From the NCBI GenBank assembly GCA_963794605.1, contig CAWCEN010000003.1:248001-312000 (forward strand): DNA of 64,000 bases, given 5' to 3'. The notes under the pieces are model-generated. The model saw nothing but the letters and a program-made list of their open reading frames with translations. It did no database searches and had not been told where the DNA came from. The stretch's first letter is position 1. The number at the start of each line of letters is the position of its first letter. The translations under genes were made by a program, and so were the position numbers. Of the stretch, positions 49,885 through 58,870 are shown one piece after another. This stretch comes from VAXT01 sp963794605 (lineage in GTDB: Bacteria; Actinomycetota; Thermoleophilia; Gaiellales; Gaiellaceae).

Positions 49885-50451
49885 CTATGCGCGCGAGATG
49901 TAGCGGCCTTCCCTCGGATCGACCTTGATCCGGTCGCCAGTGTTCACGAAGAGCGGCACCTGGACGGTCGCGCCGGTCTCGAGCTTTGCGGGCTTCGTCA
50001 CGTTCGAGACCGTGTCGCCCTTCACCCCCGGCTCGGTCTCGGCCACGGTCAGCTCGATCGACGACGGCAGCTGCAGGCCCGATGGCTTACCGTCCACGGT
50101 CATCACCTGCACTTGCGTCGACGGCGGAATGAACGCGAGCTCCTCGGCCACCGACTGCCGCGGCAGCGAGAACTGCTCGTACGTCTCGTCCTCCATGAAG
50201 ACGACGTCGTCGCCGGAGTCGTAGAGGTACTGCGCGCTCTTCACCTCGGTGCGCATGCGCTGGAACTTCTCGCCGGCGCGGAACGTGCGGTCGACGACCG
50301 CTCCGGTATCGAGGTTCTTGACCTTCGTGCGCACGAACGCGCCGCCCTTGCCGGGCTTCACGTGCTGGAACTCGACGATGCGCCAGACGCCACCGTCGAG
50401 CTGGATGTGCATGCCGTTCTTGAACTGATTCGTGTTGACGGTCTCGGCCAC
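49885..50451 (-). CDS. efp: Elongation factor P
   Basis: A 188-aa three-domain (KOW, OB, OB) EF-P, which rescues ribosomes stalled on consecutive prolines. The tip loop of domain I reads VKPGKGGAFVRTK with Lys35 at the modified position. No EpmA/EpmB or EarP gene is in the window, so the state of the lysine is unknown. The C-terminal VNTGDRIKVDPREGRYISRA is standard. A stem (GCGCGC/GCGCGC) spans the stop codon at 49880-49894. The window also encodes a protein with 15 consecutive prolines (62000-62545), a likely client. Confidence 0.97.
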   Translation of the reverse strand: MAETVNTNQFKNGMHIQLDGGVWRIVEFQHVKPGKGGAFVRTKVKNLDTGAVVDRTFRAGEKFQRMRTEVKSAQYLYDSGDDVVFMEDETYEQFSLPRQSVAEELAFIPPSTQVQVMTVDGKPSGLQLPSSIELTVAETEPGVKGDTVSNVTKPAKLETGATVQVPLFVNTGDRIKVDPREGRYISRA

Positions 50452-50460
50452 GGCGAAAAT

Positions 50461-51501
50461 CTAGTCGAGAGTCAGCAGGTCCTTCGTGAACGTCGTCAGG
50501 ATCTCGGGCTCGCCGTCGGTGACGATGAGGAGGTCCTCGATCCGGATCCCGCCCAGGCCGGACAGGTAGATGCCCGGCTCGACGGTGACGACGTTGCCGG
50601 CTTCGAGCACGCTCCTCGACTCCTGGGCCAGGCGTGGATCTTCGTGGACGACGAGGCCGACGCCGTGTCCGAGGCCGTGTCCGAACGCCTCGCCGAATCC
50701 CGCCGCGGCGATCCGGTCGCGCGCGGCCGAGTCGACCCCCGGCCCCGACGCGCCTGGGCGAACCGCCTCGAGCGCGACGAGCTGGGCGTCGAGACACACC
50801 TCGTACGCGCGCTTCAGCTCGTCCGGGAGGCTTCCGGTGGCAAAGGTTCGCGTGCAGTCGGAGCAGTAGCCGTCGACGATGCAGCCCGCATCGACGAGCA
50901 GCGTCTCGCCGGGCTCGATGCGGCGATCGCTGAGCTCGGTGTGCGGCTTGGCCGCGTTGTGACCTGACGCCATGGTCACGGGGAACGAGACGCCCTCCGC
51001 GTTGGCGTCGTGCAGGAACTGCTCGAAGCGCCACGCAAGCTCGCGTTCGGTGCGGCCGATGACGTCGCCCCCGTCCGCGAAGCGCTCGAACGCGGTGCTG
51101 GCGATCTGCGACGCCCGCCGGATCGCGTCTAGCTCGTCCTCGTCCTTGATCGCGCGCAGCTCCTCGACGAGGCCGTAGCGCGGGACCGGCTCGATCCCGC
51201 CGGCGTGGAGCCGCGAGTAGCGCTCGAAGCTGAGTGAGGTCGCCTCGAAGCCGATCTTCCCGGAGAGCTGCTCGGACAGCGTCTGGAACAGGTCGCGCTT
51301 CGCGTCGACGAACTCGAAGCCTTCGATGGCGCGGGCCGTCTCCGCATAGCGGAAGTCGGTGTAGAGACGGATTCGGTCGGGCTCGACCAAGAGCGCCGCA
51401 TTCGAGCTCTCGAGGCCGGAGAGGTAGCGGATGTTCGCCGGGTTCGAGACGAGGAGCGGCTCTTCGAGTCGTTCGCGGAGCCGGTCGACGCGGCCGTTCA
51501 C
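50461..51501 (-). CDS. pepP: M24 family Xaa-Pro aminopeptidase
   Basis: A 346-aa pita-bread metallopeptidase. The N-terminal creatinase-like domain (LEEPLLVSNPANIRYLSGLESSNAALLV) precedes the catalytic domain with metal ligands in LLVDAGCIVDGYCSDCTRTFAT (two Asp), GHGLGHGVGLVVHEDP (His) and NVVTVEPGIYLSGLGGIRIED (two Glu). It removes N-terminal residues before proline. The GTG overlaps the aroQ TGA (GTGA), and the gene ends 10 bases before efp. The order aroQ–pepP–efp is common in Gram-positive bacteria. Confidence 0.95.
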   Translation of the reverse strand: MNGRVDRLRERLEEPLLVSNPANIRYLSGLESSNAALLVEPDRIRLYTDFRYAETARAIEGFEFVDAKRDLFQTLSEQLSGKIGFEATSLSFERYSRLHAGGIEPVPRYGLVEELRAIKDEDELDAIRRASQIASTAFERFADGGDVIGRTERELAWRFEQFLHDANAEGVSFPVTMASGHNAAKPHTELSDRRIEPGETLLVDAGCIVDGYCSDCTRTFATGSLPDELKRAYEVCLDAQLVALEAVRPGASGPGVDSAARDRIAAAGFGEAFGHGLGHGVGLVVHEDPRLAQESRSVLEAGNVVTVEPGIYLSGLGGIRIEDLLIVTDGEPEILTTFTKDLLTLD

Positions 51502-51929
51502 GCGGTTCCACCCAGGAACTCGAGCGCCTCGCGATACCCCTCCGGGCCGCGCCCGATGATCCGCTTCGCCGCGAGTGGTGCGATCACGGACACGTGGCGC
51601 CAGACCTCGGTGCGCTCCTCCGGATTCGAGAGGTGCACCTCTACGATTGGCCCGGCGTAGAGCTCGAGCGCGTCGTGGATCGCGTAGCTGTAGTGGCTCC
51701 AGGCGCCCGGGTTGACGATCACGCCTTCGGCCCAGTCGAGTGAGTCGTGGCAAAACTTCACGTACTCGCCCTCGCTGTTCGTCTGGCGGCAGCGGACCGT
51801 GTGGCCGAGCTCGCCGGCCCACACTTCGATGCGCTGCTCGAGCTCATGGAGTGAGAGTCCGCCGTAAATCGAGGCGTCGCGTCGCTCGAGCACATCGAAG
51901 TTCACGCCGTTGAGGACGTCCACGCGCAC
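51498..51929 (-). CDS. aroQ: Type II 3-dehydroquinate dehydratase
   Basis: A 143-aa flavodoxin-like fold enzyme, third step of the shikimate pathway. VLNGVNFDVLERRDASIYGG holds the catalytic Arg and Tyr, QTNSEGEYVKFCHDSL the next loop, IVNPGAWSHYSYAIHDAL the substrate-binding Asn/His region, and VEVHLSNPEERTEVWRHVSVIAP the catalytic His. Minor deviations from the usual LNGPNLNLLG (Val-Asn-Phe-Asp) are present but key residues remain. It sits between aroKB and pepP in the aroE–aroC–aroKB–aroQ run. Confidence 0.94.
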   Translation of the reverse strand: MRVDVLNGVNFDVLERRDASIYGGLSLHELEQRIEVWAGELGHTVRCRQTNSEGEYVKFCHDSLDWAEGVIVNPGAWSHYSYAIHDALELYAGPIVEVHLSNPEERTEVWRHVSVIAPLAAKRIIGRGPEGYREALEFLGGTA

Positions 51930-51938
51930 GGCGGGAGA

Positions 51939-53306
51939 CTAGTCGGCGATCAGCTCGTCGAGCGCGCGTGCCACGTCGGCTTCCGGAACTTCGGTCACGT
52001 AGCCGCCCTCGTCCCCGAGCAGTACGAGCCTGAGCCGACCCTTCTTGTCGCGAAGGAGCGCCTCCCAGGCGCGCTCGCGGTCGACGCGGATCGGCTCGGG
52101 AGCGAGCACCTCCTCGACGACGTCGGTGGGTCGACCGGAGAGGCGAAGAGCCGCGAGCAGTCCGAGCGCGACGGCGTCACCGTGCCGCAGCTCATAGCCG
52201 GATCCGGCCTCGAGGGCGTGCGCGAATGTGTGCCCGAGATTCAGGATCGCCCGTCGCCCCTCTCGCTCGTACGGATCGGAGAGGACGACCCCGGCCTTGA
52301 ACGCAGCGCAGGCCCGGATCATCTCCTCGTCAGGCAGCGCCCAGAGGTCCTCTCGTGCGAGAAGCCCGGTCTTCACAACCTCGGCCATGCCGGCGCGGCG
52401 CTCCTCGGCTGGCAGCGTCGTGAGGAAGCGAGGATCGATCCGGACCTCCCACGGCAAGTGAAACGCGCCGGCGAGGTTCTTTCCTCTTTCCGTGTTGACC
52501 CCCGTCTTGCCGCCGATCGCGGCATCGACCATCCCGACCAGGGTCGTCGGCACCGCAACCCAGTTGAGGCCGCGGAGATACGTCGCCGCGGTGAAGCCCG
52601 CTGCGTCGGTGGTCGATCCTCCGCCGAAGCCCACGATCCAATCGTCACGACCGATCTCGAGCTCGTTCCAGAGCCGCTCGACCACAGCCGGTGTCTTCGC
52701 CTGCTCGCCCGCAGGAACGAGATGCGTGGTCAACGTCACCTGGCCGACGACCGGTAGCTCGTGCAGCTGGGCGACCCGTTCGTCGGCGATCACCGCGGCA
52801 TCGCAGGCGATTTCGCTCGAAAAGATGAAATGGAGCGACTCGAGGAGCAGACCGTCGGCGTCCTGTCCGGTTCCTTGTGCAAGTACGTCGTAGAGCACTG
52901 CCCGTTCGTCGAAGAGACGTTCGAACTGCTCACGGTGTCGTGCAAGCGGACGGCCCGAGTCGCGGACACGGGACCACGCCGTTTCGACATCGACCGTCAC
53001 CCACGCTACGAATGCGGTGCGCCTTAAACGCTTTCGCGTCGCCTCCGAGAGCACGGCACCTCCGCCGAGGGCGATGACCGCGGTCGGTCCCGTGAGAGCT
53101 TCGGCGACCACCTGCTCCTCGATCTGCCGGAACTCTGGCTCGCCGCGTTCGAACAACTCGCCGATCGGGCCAAAGCGCTTCTCGATCTCCTCGTCGGTGT
53201 CGACGAACGGACGCTGCGTACGGCGAGCGAGCTCACGGCCGAGCGTCGACTTCCCCGCGCCCATGAACCCGATCAGCGCGAGGTGCTTGTTTACCGCGCC
53301 GACCAC
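51939..53306 (-). CDS. aroKB: Bifunctional shikimate kinase / 3-dehydroquinate synthase
   Basis: 455 aa. Residues 1-155 form shikimate kinase: P-loop GFMGAGKST (13-21), VDTDEEIEKRFG (shikimate Asp), GEPEFRQIEEQVV (Arg), ALGGGAV and a lid with RPLARH. Residues about 160-455 form DHQ synthase: VGFGGGSTTDAAGFTAATYLRG, VPTTLVGMVDAAIGGKTGVN, GMAEVVKTGL (metal Glu), LNLGHTFAHALE and RHGDAVALGL (metal His). The AroB part is somewhat short at its N-terminus. The fused enzyme catalyses steps 2 and 5. The GTG start overlaps the aroC end by 16 bp. Confidence 0.93.
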   Translation of the reverse strand: MVGAVNKHLALIGFMGAGKSTLGRELARRTQRPFVDTDEEIEKRFGPIGELFERGEPEFRQIEEQVVAEALTGPTAVIALGGGAVLSEATRKRLRRTAFVAWVTVDVETAWSRVRDSGRPLARHREQFERLFDERAVLYDVLAQGTGQDADGLLLESLHFIFSSEIACDAAVIADERVAQLHELPVVGQVTLTTHLVPAGEQAKTPAVVERLWNELEIGRDDWIVGFGGGSTTDAAGFTAATYLRGLNWVAVPTTLVGMVDAAIGGKTGVNTERGKNLAGAFHLPWEVRIDPRFLTTLPAEERRAGMAEVVKTGLLAREDLWALPDEEMIRACAAFKAGVVLSDPYEREGRRAILNLGHTFAHALEAGSGYELRHGDAVALGLLAALRLSGRPTDVVEEVLAPEPIRVDRERAWEALLRDKKGRLRLVLLGDEGGYVTEVPEADVARALDELIAD

Positions 53307-54361
53307 GGGATGCGTTCGAGGTAGGCGCTGTGCGCGGCGACGAAGTCTCCGATCGCGTCGCCGCCGAACTTCTCGCTGGCCGCGCGGGCGAGCTCGAAGG
53401 CGACCGACGCTTCGGCGACGACCGAGAGCGCCTCGACCGCGGCCACGTCGCTGCGCTCGACGAGCGCCTCGGCCGGCTCACCGGTCACGAGGTCGGCGGA
53501 GCGCAGGGGGCGCATCAGCGTCGGCAGCGGCTTCATTGCCGCTCGGACGACGATCTCCTCGCCGTTGGAGACGCCGCCCTCGAGGCCGCCCGCCCGGTTC
53601 GTCTCACGGTAGTAGCCGCGTTCGTCGCGAAAAATCTCGTCGTGGGCGGCCGAGCCGCGCTCGCCGGCCAGAGCGAACCCGTCGCCGACCTCGACCCCTT
53701 TCACGGCCTGGATCCCCATCAGCGCCGCAGCGAGGCGCGAATCGAGGCGATGCTCCTTCGACGCGTACGAGCCGAGGCCCGGCGGCACGCCGCGCGCTCG
53801 GACCTCAACGACGCCACCGACCGTGTCGCGGTCCGCCCTGGCCGCGTCGACGTCGCCCATCTCGAGCATCGAGCCGACAACGTCGATCCCGATCTGGGCC
53901 AGCAGCGCCTTCGCAACGGCGCCCGCCGCGACCGTGACCGCCGTCTGCCGCGCGCTCGCCCGCTCGAGCGCGTTGCGCGCGTCGTCCAAACCGAACTTCA
54001 ATGTCCCCGCGAGATCGGCGTGCCCCGGACGAGGGAGCGTGACCGCCTTCGTGCCCTTTCCGGACGCCTCGCCCTCGGGCGGCCACGGGCTCATCCCCCA
54101 CTCCCAGTTCGCGTGGTCGCGGTTCCGGACGAGGAACGCGAGCGGCGTTCCGAGCGTGCGGCCGTGGCGGAGGCCGGCGATCACCTCGAGGCGGTCCTGC
54201 TCGAGCTGCTGGCGCGGACTGCGCCCGTAGCCCTGCTGGCGACGCGCGAGATCCGCGTCGATCGCGTCCCGGTCGAGCTCGAGCCCGGCCGGCAGGCCGC
54301 TCAGGATCCCCACCAGAGACGGGCCGTGCGACTCGCCCGCTGTTGCCAGCCGAAGCGTCAC
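53291..54361 (-). CDS. aroC: Chorismate synthase
   Basis: A 356-aa FMN-dependent enzyme that makes chorismate from EPSP, the last shared step of the pathway. LRLATAGESHGPSLVGILSGLPAG carries the first conserved His. The QQGYGRSPRQQLEQDRLEVIAGLRHGRTLGTPL, RPGHADLAGTLKFG, ERASARQTAVTVAAGAVAKALL and AMKPLPTLMRPL segments are typical signatures. The GTG start overlaps the aroE stop (GTGA). The free gene for EPSP synthase (aroA) is not in the window. Confidence 0.96.
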   Translation of the reverse strand: MTLRLATAGESHGPSLVGILSGLPAGLELDRDAIDADLARRQQGYGRSPRQQLEQDRLEVIAGLRHGRTLGTPLAFLVRNRDHANWEWGMSPWPPEGEASGKGTKAVTLPRPGHADLAGTLKFGLDDARNALERASARQTAVTVAAGAVAKALLAQIGIDVVGSMLEMGDVDAARADRDTVGGVVEVRARGVPPGLGSYASKEHRLDSRLAAALMGIQAVKGVEVGDGFALAGERGSAAHDEIFRDERGYYRETNRAGGLEGGVSNGEEIVVRAAMKPLPTLMRPLRSADLVTGEPAEALVERSDVAAVEALSVVAEASVAFELARAASEKFGGDAIGDFVAAHSAYLERIPWSAR

Positions 54362-55041
54362 GCGGACAAGCCTACGGCTCCTCGCATCATCTCGATCGGC
54401 GCCGGAACTCCGGTCCACAGCTCGAAGGACGCGGCGCCCTGCGCGACGAGCACCTCGAGGCCGTTGATCACGTCGGCCCCCGCCTCCCGCGCCGCGACCG
54501 CGGTCGCCGTCTCCGGATACGGAAGGTCGACGAGGGTCTGTCCCTCGACCAAGTCGACAAGGACGCCGTCTCGCTCGGAGGTCGCGTTGACGACCAGGTC
54601 CGCGTCTCGGATGTCGGGTGGCCAGTCCGCATTGCGCGCGAAGATGCGCGCATCGGGCAGGGCCAATCGGAAAGCGAGCGCAGCACCACCGGCGCCCAGG
54701 ATCGCCGGCCGCTCCGGGGTGATCCCCGCGAGCACCGCGGCATCCGTCGAGTGCCCCAGGATCCGGCCCTCCTCGAAGACGAGCGTGTTCACCGAGGCTA
54801 GATCCGTCTCCGCCAGCGAAGCGGCCGCCTTCTTGTGTGGAGTCGTCACGTTCGCACCGGCGAACCCGGCCGCCGCAAGCCCGCGCACGGCCAACTCGAA
54901 CAATTCGGAAACGACGTCACACGCGACGTAGGCCCAGTCGAGCTCCCGCTCTATGAAGGCCACGTTCTGCATCTCCGGCGACAACGAGCCCGAGACGGGG
55001 TGCCCGAGCAGGGCCACGAGCCGGGTGCGTCCGGTGATCAC
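54358..55041 (-). CDS. aroE: Shikimate dehydrogenase, short form
   Basis: A 227-aa AroE, shorter than the usual about 270. The shikimate-binding half has LLGHPVSGSLSPEMQNVAF, GANVTTPHKKAAA (catalytic K70) and SVNTLVFEEGRILGHSTDA (D100). The nucleotide-binding half starts AILGAGGAALAFRLAL with a compact Rossmann fold and lacks the usual NRT cofactor motif after the second strand (FARNADWPPDI instead). The end VINGLEVLVAQGAASFELWTG is typical. The missing segment is mainly in the NADP domain. GTG start overlapping the mltG stop (GTGA). Confidence 0.9.
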   Translation of the reverse strand: MITGRTRLVALLGHPVSGSLSPEMQNVAFIERELDWAYVACDVVSELFELAVRGLAAAGFAGANVTTPHKKAAASLAETDLASVNTLVFEEGRILGHSTDAAVLAGITPERPAILGAGGAALAFRLALPDARIFARNADWPPDIRDADLVVNATSERDGVLVDLVEGQTLVDLPYPETATAVAAREAGADVINGLEVLVAQGAASFELWTGVPAPIEMMRGAVGLSA

Positions 55042-55979
55042 CCGAAGCCGTGGGCGTTTGCGTAGGCCTGGAACTCGGCGGCGCTCGCCGTGAAGAAGTG
55101 ATGCACGTTGTCCGGCTTGCGCACGAAATACAGGTAGTCGACCTTCGCCGGGTGTGCCGCCGCCTGCATGGAGTCGAGCCCCGGGTTCGCAATCGGCGTC
55201 GGCGGCAGTCCTTTGATGTTGGGATTTCTCGTGTTGTACGGATTCGTGCTGTGCAGCTGAGACTCGAGGAGCGGCTCGGTCCCGGGGACGTGCAATCCGT
55301 AGCGCGTGGTCGCGTCGATGCCGAGGTTCATGCCGTCGTGCAGCCGGTTGTAGATCACCGCAGCCACGAGGGATCGCTCCTCCGGCGCGATCACTTCCTT
55401 CTCGATGATCGATGAGATGATCAGGACGTCGTACGGCGTCAGGTTCTTCGACTTCGCATAGGCGAGATCGACCTTGCCCCAGCTCTCCTGGAACGCTTCG
55501 AGCTGGCGGTTCACCAGCTGGCGGGAGGTTGTCTTCGGTTCGAACTCGTAGGTCGACGGGAAGAGGAACCCCTCGAGCTGTCTCCGCTTCCGGTCGCCGG
55601 CGAACTTTCCCGGGATCTTCGAGCTCGCGGTCGCAGCGAGGTACGCCTTCGGTGAGAGCTTGGGGTTGATCTTGCGTTTGCGGCGCGCGATCTGATTCAC
55701 CGCCTTGATCCTCTCGGCCATCTGGGCGCGGGTGAAGCCTTCGGGAAAGATGATCCTCAGGGCCGGCGCGGCGACGATCGGGGCGGGCTTCGGCTTCGGC
55801 TCGCCCTCGTCGCCGATCGCACCGGCAAGTGCGAGGCCGACCCAGCCGACGAACGCAAGCCCGAGTGCGAGCAGGAGCAGCGCGATCGCCCGCCGCGCCA
55901 GGATCCGCCCACGCGACGGCCCGGGTGGGCGTTCGGGCGGCGCCGCCGCCGGCTTTACGGGCGCGTGCTGCTCGACCAC
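55038..55979 (-). CDS. mltG: Endolytic murein transglycosylase MltG
   Basis: A 313-aa YceG-like enzyme that cuts nascent glycan strands and sets their length. A Pro/Ala-rich cytoplasmic N-terminus is followed by one TM segment (ARRAIALLLLALGLAFVGWVGLALAG), a LysM-like part (LRIIFPEGFTRAQMAERI) and the catalytic domain with LEGFLFPSTYEF, the catalytic Glu in ISSIIEKEV, and AAVIYNRLHDGMNLGIDATTRYG and ending with LYFVRKPDNVHHFF. The GTG at 55979 lies 25 nt inside ruvX, and the stop overlaps aroE, so it is part of the alaS–ruvX–mltG–aroE run. Confidence 0.94.
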   Translation of the reverse strand: MVEQHAPVKPAAAPPERPPGPSRGRILARRAIALLLLALGLAFVGWVGLALAGAIGDEGEPKPKPAPIVAAPALRIIFPEGFTRAQMAERIKAVNQIARRKRKINPKLSPKAYLAATASSKIPGKFAGDRKRRQLEGFLFPSTYEFEPKTTSRQLVNRQLEAFQESWGKVDLAYAKSKNLTPYDVLIISSIIEKEVIAPEERSLVAAVIYNRLHDGMNLGIDATTRYGLHVPGTEPLLESQLHSTNPYNTRNPNIKGLPPTPIANPGLDSMQAAAHPAKVDYLYFVRKPDNVHHFFTASAAEFQAYANAHGFG

Positions 55980-56350
55980 GTCAGGTAGCTGGACAACAGG
56001 TGCGCCGCGGCCCGGGCGTCCGTCGGATGCGTTCCTCCGCTTTGGTCGGCGAGGTCGGTCGTGAATCGTTCGTCGAAGCTCTCCACGGGCACGCCCAGAG
56101 TGTCGCGAAGGCGCGAGACGAACTGCTCCGTCTCGGCGGCCTGCTCTCCGGCCTCGCCTTTCATCGTCAGCGGCTTGCCGACGACGACGCGTTCGGCGCG
56201 GTGCTCGCGCACGAGTTCGGCGAGACGTGCGAGACCGTCGTCGCTCGCGGCGCCTTCGACGACGCCCACCGGACGCGCCACGGTGCCCGTCGGATCCGAG
56301 ACTGCCACGCCCGTGCGGGCAGAGCCGTAGTCGAGAGCGAGCACCTTCAC
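55955..56350 (-). CDS. ruvX: RuvX/YqgF pre-16S rRNA nuclease, Holliday-junction resolvase fold
   Basis: A 131-aa RNase H-like protein. VLALDYGSARTGVAVSDPTG carries the first catalytic Asp, RVVVGKPLTMKGEAGEQA the next conserved loop and VPVESFDERFTTDLA the Glu/Arg signature; the last Asp is in HPTDARAAAHLLSSYL. In E. coli it processes the 5' end of 16S rRNA. The ATG overlaps the alaS TGA (ATGA), the classic alaS–ruvX–mltG order. Confidence 0.95.
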   Translation of the reverse strand: MKVLALDYGSARTGVAVSDPTGTVARPVGVVEGAASDDGLARLAELVREHRAERVVVGKPLTMKGEAGEQAAETEQFVSRLRDTLGVPVESFDERFTTDLADQSGGTHPTDARAAAHLLSSYLTWSSSTRP

Positions 56351-58857
56351 GACCCGAGCGTGGACGCCAGCTCGCTCCGTCCGATCTCGTAGGCCTCCGC
56401 AAGCCCGTCCGGGTTCTTGCCGCCGGCCTCGGCGAGGTTCGGACGCCCCCCGCCCCCGCCGCCGATCTTCTTCGCCGCCTCCTTGACGATCGCGACCGCA
56501 TCAGCGCCCTGCTCGACTTTCGAGGAGTCGATGTTCACGACGAGGTAGGCACGCCCGTCGTCGACCGAACCGAGGAGCACGGCGTCGGCCTGCCTGGACT
56601 GCCGGAGCTGGTCGGAGAGGTCGCGCAACTCGGATCCCTTCAGCGCCCGCACCTCGGCGGTGACGATCCCGTTCGACTCGTCGAGCACGGTCACGTCCGC
56701 AGCGCTTGCGCCTTTCGCCTGCTTCGCCCCCTGCTTGCGCAACTTCTCGGTCTCGGCGCGCAGCTCCTCGGCCTCGAGCGTCTTGCCATGCAGGTAGGCG
56801 TACGCCTCGCCGGCGGTCAGCGCCTCGATCCTGCGCGCGCCCGATCCGACCGAGCTCTCGGACGTGATCACGAACGGGCCGATCTCGGCCGTCCAGCGGA
56901 CGTGTGTGCCGCCACATAGCTCGCGCGAGAAGCCGGGGATCTCCACGACGCGCACCTCGTCGCCGTACTTCTCGCCGAAGAGCATCATCGCGCCGAGGTT
57001 CTTCGCCTCGTCGATCGGCGTCACGAAGGCGTGCACGGGCAGGTTCTCGAAGACCTTCTCGTTGACGATCCGCTCGACCTGCTTGCGCTCGTCGGCGGTC
57101 AGCGCCTGGCCGTGCGTGAAGTCGAAGCGCAGCTTGTCCGGCCGGACCGCGGAGCCGGCCTGACGCACGTGGCCGCCGAGCACGTCCTGGAGAGCCTTGT
57201 GCAGGAGGTGCGTCGCCGTGTGGTTCGCCATCGTCGGAAAACGCGTTCCCCAATCGACGACCGCGCGAACCCGTTCGCCCTCGGCGAAGCCCTCACCCTC
57301 GAAAGTCAGGACCTGGTCGTCGCCGATCCGGTCCCCAGCGCGCAGCACCGCGCGCGATCCCGTCGCCTCGTGCTCGATGAACCCCTGGTCCGTGACCTGG
57401 CCTCCACCCTCAGGGTAGAAGGGCGACTCGAAGAGCTTCGCCTGGAACGTGCGCTCGTCGAGCTGCTTGTAGGCCGAGATCGCAGTGAGCGTTTGTACCT
57501 TCTCGTAGCCGGCGAAGTCCGTGGGCGGCCCGCCGATGTCGCCGACCGCGCGAGCCTCGGTCGAACGCGAGATCTCCCGGTGCTCGCCCATGCGGCGCGA
57601 GAACTCCTCTTCGTCGACCTCCAGGCCGCGCTCGACCGCGAGCTCACGGGTCAGCTCGACCGGGAAGCCGTACGTCGCCGCGAGCGTGAACGCGTCGTCG
57701 CCGCTGATCGCCCCGCGCGCGGCGATCTCCTCGAACACCTTGAGCCCGCGCTCGAGCGTCTGCGAAAAACGCTCCTCCTCGGCCTTGATCGTCTCGCTGA
57801 TGACGGCGCGGTTCTCGACGAGCTCCGGGTACCACAAGCCCATCTGCTCGACGACGATGTCGGTGATCCGCCAGAGGTCGGACAGGCCGATCGTGCGCGC
57901 CTGCTGGACGGCTCGCCGGACGACGCGCCGAAGCACGTAGCCACGGCCCTCGTTCGACGGCATCACGCCGTCGCCGACGAGGAACGTCATTCCGCGGCCG
58001 TGATCGGCGAGGATGCGGTGCGCCTTGGTCGCGGCCTCGGACTCGCCGTACGCCACCCCGCTCTCCTGGGCGATCCACTCCATGATCGCCTGGTAACCGT
58101 CGGTGTCGTAGACGGAAATGACTCCCTGGAGCACCGATGCGGCACGCTCGAAGCCCATCCCGGTGTCGACGTTCTGCTTCGGCAGCGGCGTGACCGTCCC
58201 GTCCTCGTGCAGCTCGTACTCCATGAAGACGAGGTTCCAGAACTCGAGGAAGCGCTCGCACTCGCAGCCTGGGGCGCAGGTCGGGCGGCCGCAGCCGATC
58301 TCCTCGCCGCGGTCATAGAAGAGCTCGGTGTCGGGCCCGCAGGGCCCTGGGCCGCCAACCGACCAGAAGTTGTGCGAGCGGTCGAGCCGGATGATCCGCT
58401 CCGGCGGCAAGCCCTTCGCCTCCCAGAGGCGCACGGCCTCCTCGTCCTCGCCCAGCCCGAGCTCGGGATCGCCGGCGAAGACGGTGACCCAGAACAGGTC
58501 GGGGTCGACCTTCATCTGGTCGAAGACGAACTCCCAGGCAAGGTCGATCGCCCCCGCTTTGAAGTACTGCCCGAACGAGAAGTTGCCGAGCATCTCGAAG
58601 AACGTGAGGTGAGTGCCATCGAGCCCGACCTCGTCGATGTCCGGCGTGCGGAAGACCTTCTGCACCGTCGCGAGCAGCGGCGCGGGAGGCGTCTCTCGGC
58701 CGAGGAAGTACGGCATCAGCGGCTGCATGCCCGCGCTGTTGAGCAGGGTCGAGCGGTCCCAGTCGGGTGGGACGAGCGAGCCGGACGGGTGCCGCTTGTG
58801 ACCTTTCGACTCGAAGAACGAGAGGAAGCCGTCCCGGAGCTCGGGGCTCGTGCGCAT
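56347..58857 (-). CDS. alaS: Alanyl-tRNA synthetase
   Basis: An 836-aa class II synthetase. RDGFLSFFESKGHKRHPSGSL begins the catalytic domain, with motifs 1-3 in TFFEMLGNFSFGQYFK, WNLVFMEYE and GMGFERAASVLQG. The editing domain has HTATHLLHKAL and CGGTHV zinc/editing residues. The C-Ala domain ends with a Gly run and GGRPNLAEAGGKNP. The ATG at 58857 is preferred over an upstream in-frame start because homologues start with this segment, and a TACAAT box lies 7 nt before it, inside any longer version. Confidence 0.97.
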   Translation of the reverse strand: MRTSPELRDGFLSFFESKGHKRHPSGSLVPPDWDRSTLLNSAGMQPLMPYFLGRETPPAPLLATVQKVFRTPDIDEVGLDGTHLTFFEMLGNFSFGQYFKAGAIDLAWEFVFDQMKVDPDLFWVTVFAGDPELGLGEDEEAVRLWEAKGLPPERIIRLDRSHNFWSVGGPGPCGPDTELFYDRGEEIGCGRPTCAPGCECERFLEFWNLVFMEYELHEDGTVTPLPKQNVDTGMGFERAASVLQGVISVYDTDGYQAIMEWIAQESGVAYGESEAATKAHRILADHGRGMTFLVGDGVMPSNEGRGYVLRRVVRRAVQQARTIGLSDLWRITDIVVEQMGLWYPELVENRAVISETIKAEEERFSQTLERGLKVFEEIAARGAISGDDAFTLAATYGFPVELTRELAVERGLEVDEEEFSRRMGEHREISRSTEARAVGDIGGPPTDFAGYEKVQTLTAISAYKQLDERTFQAKLFESPFYPEGGGQVTDQGFIEHEATGSRAVLRAGDRIGDDQVLTFEGEGFAEGERVRAVVDWGTRFPTMANHTATHLLHKALQDVLGGHVRQAGSAVRPDKLRFDFTHGQALTADERKQVERIVNEKVFENLPVHAFVTPIDEAKNLGAMMLFGEKYGDEVRVVEIPGFSRELCGGTHVRWTAEIGPFVITSESSVGSGARRIEALTAGEAYAYLHGKTLEAEELRAETEKLRKQGAKQAKGASAADVTVLDESNGIVTAEVRALKGSELRDLSDQLRQSRQADAVLLGSVDDGRAYLVVNIDSSKVEQGADAVAIVKEAAKKIGGGGGGRPNLAEAGGKNPDGLAEAYEIGRSELASTLGS

Positions 58858-58864
58858 GCGAGTG

Positions 58865-58870
58865 ATTGTA
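58865..58870 (-). promoter_or_regulatory. -10 element of alaS, leaderless
   Basis: TACAAT on the minus strand ends 7 nt before the alaS ATG, so the transcript should start at or within a base or two of the ATG. No convincing -35 lies 17 nt upstream. The 119-bp gap after the sigma-factor stop otherwise shows only a GGAGGAGG-containing stretch and no gene. Confidence 0.6.
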
